58,018 nt of DNA from an uncultured Oscillospiraceae bacterium. GTDB taxonomy: Bacteria > Bacillota > Clostridia > Oscillospirales > Oscillospiraceae. The notes beneath the pieces were generated by a model, which was not told the origin of the DNA, searched no databases, and was given only the letters and a program-made list of their open reading frames with translations. Position 1 is the first letter of the stretch. Each line of letters opens with the position of its first letter. The stretch covers positions 1-58,018 of the forward strand of contig CAJUQD010000014.1 of assembly GCA_910588105.1 (NCBI GenBank), written 5' to 3'. Shown in pieces: positions 53,291 to 58,018 of the stretch. A program made the position numbers and the translations under genes.

Positions 53291-53435
53291 TTCTCCTCCT
53301 CACAAAATCGTACCAGCAGGCGTTTTCTCCGGCGGCCCCACGGGCTTAAAGCCAAAAAATGTGGTGTCGGGGGCGCGGGTCCCTCCTTTCTTGAAATCGC
53401 GGACACCGCCGGGAGCAGCCGCATACCGGCCACAC

Positions 53436-53453
53436 GAATCAACTGATTCTTCC
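53436..53453. promoter_or_regulatory. Operator 1 for the TetR regulator (GH3 promoter)
   Basis: GAATCA-AC-TGATTC-TTCC. Identical, except for the 2-nt centre, to 54441-54458. It lies just downstream of the GH3 -10 hexamer, where a bound repressor would block transcription. Confidence 0.75.
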
Positions 53454-53456
53454 GCT

Positions 53457-53485
53457 ATTATATCCGGGTCAATGTCGATTGTTAA
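53457..53485 (-). promoter_or_regulatory. Promoter of the GH3-membrane protein operon
   Basis: On the minus strand, TTAACA (53480-53485) and TATAAT (53457-53462) with a 17-nt spacer. Confidence 0.8.
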
Positions 53486-53534
53486 CAGAAATTTACGGGT
53501 TTTCCCGGGATAGTTGTAGAATATCACAATACCA

Positions 53535-53563
53535 TTGACAGGACGGCAGGGGCGGTGTAGGAT
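53535..53563 (+). promoter_or_regulatory. Promoter of the TetR-type regulator
   Basis: TTGACA (53535-53540) and TAGGAT (53558-53563), 17-nt spacer. No copy of the shared operator overlaps it. Confidence 0.7.
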
Positions 53564-53598
53564 AGTCATCATGATATATTCTCTGTGGAGGGCGAGCC

Positions 53599-54309
53599 AT
53601 GATGGACCAGCGCAATTCAACCCGCGAGCGCATCCTGAGCGCGGCGGAAAAGCTGTTCGCGGAAAAGGGCTATAAGGAAACCACCACCCGGGAGATTGTG
53701 CGGGAGGCCGGGGCCAGCCTGTCCTCCCTCCAGGCCCACTTTCAGGGAAAGGAAAACGTCTATTTCGAGGTCAGAAGCCAAGCCATTGAAGAACTCTACC
53801 AGTTCATTCGGCCCAGTCTGGAAGAAGTGGCATACATGGATAGACTGGGCCAGCTATACGGAGAGACAGCCTGGAACCTGCTGCATGAGGTCATTTCGAA
53901 ATATACGGTGTGGTGCTTCGACCCCAAAAATCGGTACGCCATCACCCTGGTCAGCCGGGAACTGCTGGACGGCGCCCCTGTTCAGGGCCTGCCTGAGGAG
54001 AAAATCGAGGCCAGCCTTGCCGCCGCACAGCGGCTCTTCCTGCGGTATGTGGGGGTCGAGGAAGGAGATTGGGCCCTGCTGGCGGGGCACACCGTTTTCC
54101 TCTCTATAATCAATATGGCAGGCTCCAGCCATAAAAACATCTGGCCGGAAGCCAGATACTTCAAGTTTTCCCAGACCCAGGAGCAGGTCAAATACCATGT
54201 GAAAAATTATGTCCTGCTCACGCTCCGGGCTTATCTGGATATTCAAAAGGCCGCCCTCCGGGGAAGTCCGGCTTCCGCGGACAGAACGGATACAGCTGAA
54301 CCAGGATAG
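53599..54309 (+). CDS. TetR-family transcriptional repressor
   Basis: A 236-residue regulator. The N-terminal TetR helix-turn-helix (about residues 8-55) reads ERILSAAEKLFAEKGYKETT then VREAGASLSSLQAHFQGKENV. The C-terminal ligand domain is all-helical and resembles the CerR/DUF1956 type. It lies between two divergently arranged glycoside operons whose promoters share one palindrome, so these are its probable targets. The inducer is likely a glycoside or its aglycone. Tandem ATGs at 53599 and 53602 are equally possible starts. Confidence 0.88.
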   Translation: MMDQRNSTRERILSAAEKLFAEKGYKETTTREIVREAGASLSSLQAHFQGKENVYFEVRSQAIEELYQFIRPSLEEVAYMDRLGQLYGETAWNLLHEVISKYTVWCFDPKNRYAITLVSRELLDGAPVQGLPEEKIEASLAAAQRLFLRYVGVEEGDWALLAGHTVFLSIINMAGSSHKNIWPEARYFKFSQTQEQVKYHVKNYVLLTLRAYLDIQKAALRGSPASADRTDTAEPG

Positions 54310-54405
54310 ATTTCTGTCGGAGGAACACCCTATCCGATATGCCGCCGCCCCAGTTCCTCTTTGTGGAAACAGCACAGAAAGTCGCAAATATCAGCGGGAT
54401 TTATG

Positions 54406-54434
54406 TTGACAACCGACATAGACATTATTATAAT
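54406..54434 (+). promoter_or_regulatory. Promoter of the GH2-symporter operon
   Basis: TTGACA (54406-54411) and TATAAT (54429-54434) with a 17-nt spacer, a perfect sigma-A consensus. Confidence 0.9.
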
Positions 54435-54440
54435 AGGAAG

Positions 54441-54458
54441 GAATCATTTGATTCTTCC
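54441..54458. promoter_or_regulatory. Operator 2 for the TetR regulator (GH2 promoter)
   Basis: GAATCA-TT-TGATTC-TTCC starts 6 nt after the -10 hexamer, overlapping the expected transcription start. Its upstream flank GGAAG extends the dyad. Confidence 0.78.
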
Positions 54459-54488
54459 ATGCGCAACCGGGGGTGCGGGAGGATGAAT

Positions 54489-56408
54489 TTGAGAACAACA
54501 ATCAACCTGAACGCGGGCTGGACATTCACGGGCCCGTCTGGCGGGCCACGCCCTGTTGCCCTGCCCCACACCTGGAACGCCATCGATGGCCAGGACGGGG
54601 GGAACGACTACTGGCGGGGGACGTGCGTCTATGAAAAGGGGTTTCCCAAGCCGGAATTCGGGGCGGACCAGCGGGTCTACCTGGAGTTCCGGGGGGTGAA
54701 CGCCTCCGCGAAGGTGGAGCTGAACGGCGCCGAGGTGGGCGCCCACGACGGCGGCTACTCCACCTTCCGCTGGGACGTGACGGACCTGCTCCAGGACGAG
54801 AACGCCCTCACCGTCCACGTGGACAACAGCGTCAACGACCGGGTGTACCCCCAGAAGGCGGACTTCACCTTCTACGGCGGCATCTACCGGGACGTGCTGC
54901 TGCTCCTTGTCCCCAAGGACCACTTCGAGCTGGACTACTGCGGCGGCGAGGGGCTGAAAATCACCCCCGGCGTGGACGGGAAGGACGGCCGGGTGCGGGT
55001 GGAGACCTTCCACCATGTGGAGGGCGCCCAGGTACGGGTGAAGCTGACGGACGCCGCCGGTAAAACCGTGGCCATCGGCACGGGGACGGATATCACCCTG
55101 GCGGTGGCCAACGTCCGGCTGTGGGACGGGGTGAAAGACCCCTACCTGTACACCTGCGAGGTGACGCTGGTGGTGGACGGCGAGGAGGTGGACCGGGTGT
55201 CCGCCCGGTTCGGGGTGCGCACCTTCCGGGTAGACCCCAAGGAGGGCTTCTTCCTCAACGGGCGGCCCTATCCCCTGCGGGGGGTGAGCCGCCACCAGGA
55301 CTGGAAGGGCATCGGCAACGCCATCACCAAGGAGCACCACGACGCGGACATGGCGCTCATCCGGGAGATGGGGGCCAACACCATCCGCCTGGCCCACTAC
55401 CAGCACGACCAGTATTTCTACGACCTGTGCGACCGGTACGGCATGGTGGTGTGGGCGGAGATCCCGTACATCTCGGAGCACATGCCCAATGGCCGGGAAA
55501 ACACCCTGTCCCAGGCCAAGGAACTGGTAATCCAGAACTATAACCACCCCTCCATCGTGGTGTGGGGGGTGTCCAACGAGATCACCATCTCCACCAAGGA
55601 CAAAAAGGACATGCTGGACAACCACCGGGTCTTGAACGATTTGTACCACGAGCTGGACCCCAGCCGCCTGACCACCCTGGCCTGCTACGCCATGTGCGGG
55701 CCCTTCAACCGCTCGGCCCACATCACCGACCTTGTGAGCTGGAACCTGTACCTGGGCTGGTACGTGCCGGGGCTGTGGCTCAACGACCTTTGGGTGGGTT
55801 TCTTCCACCTGATCTATCCCAAGCGCCCCCTGGGCTACTCCGAGTACGGCTGCGAGGCCATGCCCAACCTGCACTCGTCCAAGCCCCGCCGGGGGGACCA
55901 CACGGAGGAGTACCAGTGCGTATACCACGAGTATTTGCTGAAATTTTTTGAAAAGCGGCCCTATATGTGGGCTACCCACGTGTGGAACATGTTCGATTTC
56001 GCGGCGGACGCCCGGGACCAGGGGGGCGAGCCGGGGATGAACCACAAGGGGCTGGTGACCTTTGACCGCAAGACAAAGAAGGACAGCTTTTACCTGTATA
56101 AGGCGTGGTGGAGCGAGGAGCCGTTTGTGCACATCTGCGGCAGCCGGTATGTGGACCGGCCGGAGGCCGTCACCACGGTAAAGGTATACTCCAACCAGGA
56201 GAAGGTGGCGCTGTATGCCAATGGGGAGCTGGTGGAGGAGAAGAGTGGGGACAGGGTATTTGAGTTCCAGGTGCCCCTGGAGGGCAAGGTGGAGCTGGAG
56301 GCGGAGGCGGGCCGGTGCTCGGACCGCTGCGTCATCCGTCACGTAGATGAGCCAAACCCCGCTTATAAACTGCAAGGGAAGAGTTCTAACAGCGCCAATT
56401 GGGTATAA
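54489..56408 (+). CDS. GH2 beta-galactosidase
   Basis: A GH2 enzyme of about 640 residues: an N-terminal jelly-roll domain (GWTFTGPSGGPRPVALPHTW), an Ig-like domain, the TIM barrel and a short C-terminal Ig-like tail. The acid/base Glu is in WGVSNEITI and the nucleophile Glu in GYSEYGCEAMP; the late WNMFDFAADARDQGG is beta-galactosidase-like, and the glucuronidase Asn-x-Lys pair is not evident. No signal peptide, so it acts on glycosides brought in by the symporter downstream. TTG 54489 is placed 6 nt after GGGAGG; ATG 54483 touches that site and is the alternative. Confidence 0.87.
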   Translation: MRTTINLNAGWTFTGPSGGPRPVALPHTWNAIDGQDGGNDYWRGTCVYEKGFPKPEFGADQRVYLEFRGVNASAKVELNGAEVGAHDGGYSTFRWDVTDLLQDENALTVHVDNSVNDRVYPQKADFTFYGGIYRDVLLLLVPKDHFELDYCGGEGLKITPGVDGKDGRVRVETFHHVEGAQVRVKLTDAAGKTVAIGTGTDITLAVANVRLWDGVKDPYLYTCEVTLVVDGEEVDRVSARFGVRTFRVDPKEGFFLNGRPYPLRGVSRHQDWKGIGNAITKEHHDADMALIREMGANTIRLAHYQHDQYFYDLCDRYGMVVWAEIPYISEHMPNGRENTLSQAKELVIQNYNHPSIVVWGVSNEITISTKDKKDMLDNHRVLNDLYHELDPSRLTTLACYAMCGPFNRSAHITDLVSWNLYLGWYVPGLWLNDLWVGFFHLIYPKRPLGYSEYGCEAMPNLHSSKPRRGDHTEEYQCVYHEYLLKFFEKRPYMWATHVWNMFDFAADARDQGGEPGMNHKGLVTFDRKTKKDSFYLYKAWWSEEPFVHICGSRYVDRPEAVTTVKVYSNQEKVALYANGELVEEKSGDRVFEFQVPLEGKVELEAEAGRCSDRCVIRHVDEPNPAYKLQGKSSNSANWV

Positions 56409-56645
56409 AAGAAGCGAAAGCGACCCGGCCATGCGCCCAACGCGAGCGTGACAAAGAGGAAGCGCGGAGCCGTCGCGAGCAGCACGGATGGACCGATGCG
56501 AGGGCGCTGTGTGCCGGTGGCACACGTCCAGCGCCGACCGAGCCGAAGGAGAGACTCGAGCGCAGGCCCGCGCAAGCGGGCCGGAGACCAGGCCGAGTCG
56601 GAGGGAAGCCGTGCGTCGCGAGCAGGCGCAGCGTGACAATGAAAT
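56409..56645. repeat. GC-rich intergenic repeat, copy 2 (before the symporter)
   Basis: Shares CCATGCGCCCAA, GCGAGCGTGACA, GAGCGCAGGCCCGCG and CAGGCCGAGTCGGAGGGAA with 17330-17475. It also has a private hairpin, GGCGCTG-TGTGCC-GGT-GGCACA-CAGCGCC. The gap holds no credible gene; the minus-strand frame here is low-complexity. Confidence 0.65.
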
Positions 56646-56660
56646 AGAGGAGGAGATTCC

Positions 56661-58018
56661 ATGAGCCAAGAACCCAGCGCCGGCCTGAACCGGGCCAAAC
56701 CCTATCAACTGGTGCTGTTTCCCCTGAACAACGGCGCCACCAACGTGTATTTTGTGCTGATTTTGTCCTACGTGGCCCAGTTCGGCTCCAGCATCCTGAA
56801 GCTGGGCATGTTCGCCTCCATCATGGTGACGGTGATGCGTGTGGCGGACGCCGTCACCGACCCCATCATCGGGGCCATGATGGACCGCACCAGCACCAAG
56901 ATCGGCAAGTTCCGCCCCTTTATGATCCTGGGCAGCGCCGTCATGGCGGTGAGCGTGGTGTGCCTGTACATACTCACCCCGCTCATCCCCGAGACCATGA
57001 TGTGGGCGCGCTACGCGGCCTTCGTGGTGGTGTATTTCGTCTGGGTCATCGGCTACACCTTCCAGACCTCCTGCACCCGGGCCGGCCAGACCGTGCTCAC
57101 CAACGACCCCAACCAGCGGCCCATGTTCACCATCTTCAACACGGTGGGCTCCCTGCTGGGCATGGGGGTCATGCAGTTCATGATCCCCCTCATCAAGGGG
57201 ATGTACGACGTGAAGGACGCGGCGGGCAATGTCGTCGTGTCCGGCTACTCCGACCCCACGGTGTTCCGCATCATCACCCCCATCGGCATCGCCATCTCCG
57301 TGTTCCTCACCATTCTGGCCATCATCGGCATCGCCGAGAAGGACAATCCCAAATATTACGGCATCGGCGGGGACAAGCAGGAAAAGGTGAAGATGTCCGA
57401 GTATGTGGAGATCATCCGGGACAACAAGCCCATGCAGCGGCTCATGGTGGCGGGCGCGGGGTGCAAGCTGGCCCTGGCCATCGCCACCAACACCACGGTT
57501 TTGTTAGCACTCTACGGAATCCTGATGGGCAATTACAACTCCCTGTACCTGCCCATGATGGTGCTGGGCTACGTGTGCGCGGTGCCCTTCTTCCTGCTGA
57601 GTATGCGCACCTCCCAGAAGCTGGGCCAGCGGGCCTCCCTGATCCGCTATGTGTCCGTGGCCCTCATCTGCTACGTGGGCGTGCTGGCTCTGCTGCTGTT
57701 CAGCCAGAACGGCAATCCCGCCCGGATGCTGTCCTTCCCCTTCCAGGGCGGCGGGGCCATCAACCTGTATACCATCCTGTTCATCGTGTGCTTCGGCATC
57801 GGCTACGGGGCCTACTACGCCACCGCCGACATGCCCATACCCATGGTGGCAGACTGCTCCGACTACGAGACCTACCGCTCGGGCAAGTACATCCCCGGCA
57901 TCATGGGCACCCTGTTCTCCCTGGTTGACAAGCTGGTGTCCTCCCTGGCCCAGACCCTGGTGGCCTTCATTTTCCTGATCTTCGCCGGGCTCAGCGACCT
58001 GCCCACCGACAGCACCCC
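56661..58018 (+). CDS. GPH-family (glycoside-pentoside-hexuronide) cation symporter, partial
   Basis: The frame is open to the right edge (452 codons visible). The N-terminus has NNGATNVYFVLILSYVAQFG, and the GPH/MFS signature after helix two is DAVTDPIIGAMMDRTSTKIG followed by KFRPF. Many further hydrophobic segments follow. ATG 56661 has AGGAGG upstream. Members import beta-glycosides or melibiose with a cation. Downstream of the GH2 gene on the same strand, it presumably supplies its substrate, under the same TetR operator unless the intervening repeat carries its own promoter. Confidence 0.88.
   Translation, partial: MSQEPSAGLNRAKPYQLVLFPLNNGATNVYFVLILSYVAQFGSSILKLGMFASIMVTVMRVADAVTDPIIGAMMDRTSTKIGKFRPFMILGSAVMAVSVVCLYILTPLIPETMMWARYAAFVVVYFVWVIGYTFQTSCTRAGQTVLTNDPNQRPMFTIFNTVGSLLGMGVMQFMIPLIKGMYDVKDAAGNVVVSGYSDPTVFRIITPIGIAISVFLTILAIIGIAEKDNPKYYGIGGDKQEKVKMSEYVEIIRDNKPMQRLMVAGAGCKLALAIATNTTVLLALYGILMGNYNSLYLPMMVLGYVCAVPFFLLSMRTSQKLGQRASLIRYVSVALICYVGVLALLLFSQNGNPARMLSFPFQGGGAINLYTILFIVCFGIGYGAYYATADMPIPMVADCSDYETYRSGKYIPGIMGTLFSLVDKLVSSLAQTLVAFIFLIFAGLSDLPTDST

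Noticed and set aside
50177..53446. 1089-codon open frame on the plus strand
   Set aside because: It is fully antisense to the GH3 gene, His/Gly/Val-rich with no domain, and has no ribosome binding site. Long antisense frames are expected in GC-rich DNA.
56363..56698. Minus-strand frame before the symporter
   Set aside because: It is coded by the GC-rich repeat, and a similar pseudo-peptide appears at the other copy (17310-17510); a by-product of the repeat.

Overview
The window reads as a GC-rich chromosome segment of a gut-type Clostridia, probably Oscillospiraceae (Flavonifractor/Lawsonibacter-like). This rests on strong Shine-Dalgarno sites and TTGACA/TATAAT promoters, an ECF-truA cluster, an lsr system, YesM/YesN regulation and several glycan-degradation loci that include a beta-glucuronidase. 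The taxonomy is inference from gene content only. I see no rRNA, tRNA or CRISPR array.

Layout. 1-1546 looks like the right end of a mobilizable element (relaxase tail, AT-rich VanZ-like gene, short repeats) abutting a purine-biosynthesis segment, 1547-4211: stand-alone AICAR transformylase, a small coupled ORF, purD. 4265-5191 is an AEC-type permease. 5292-14500 is a complete AI-2 (autoinducer-2) system: lsrACDBF on the minus strand, and lsrR-lsrK-cupin divergently. 14595-17171 holds a formyltransferase and an ABC exporter. Their leader RNA encodes a 10-residue peptide and four complementary segments, the arrangement of an erm-type translational attenuator. 17531-21678 is a polyamine transporter with a PotC-PotD fusion. 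21800-27199 carries a methyltransferase, a second VanZ-like protein, ecfA1, a low-GC GNAT gene, ecfA2, ecfT and truA. 27494-34089 carries DUF5711, CvpA, a ClpE-type unfoldase, a transglutaminase-like protein and a lipoprotein.

34202-48388 is a glycan locus. The minus strand encodes a sugar ABC importer, a DUF2264 protein, a deleted GH35 remnant, a GH78 alpha-L-rhamnosidase and a GH2 beta-glucuronidase; a YesM/YesN pair plus a membrane protein is divergent. The enzymes fit removal of rhamnose and glucuronic acid from plant side chains. After a thioredoxin-reductase-like gene (48556-49539) comes a second glycoside locus, 49617-58018: a membrane-anchored, domain-permuted GH3 enzyme with a small membrane protein, a TetR regulator, a GH2 beta-galactosidase and a GPH-type symporter cut by the window end. 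The GH3 and GH2 promoters each carry the same operator, GAATCA-NN-TGATTC-TTCC, just downstream of the -10, so the TetR protein probably controls both.

Two families of intergenic repeats are visible: a roughly 160-bp near-palindromic element (27199-27361, with partial copies at 14500 and 34090), and a GC-rich repeat before potA and before the symporter. The strongest candidate for a new system is the attenuator-controlled exporter plus formyltransferase (14595-17171).
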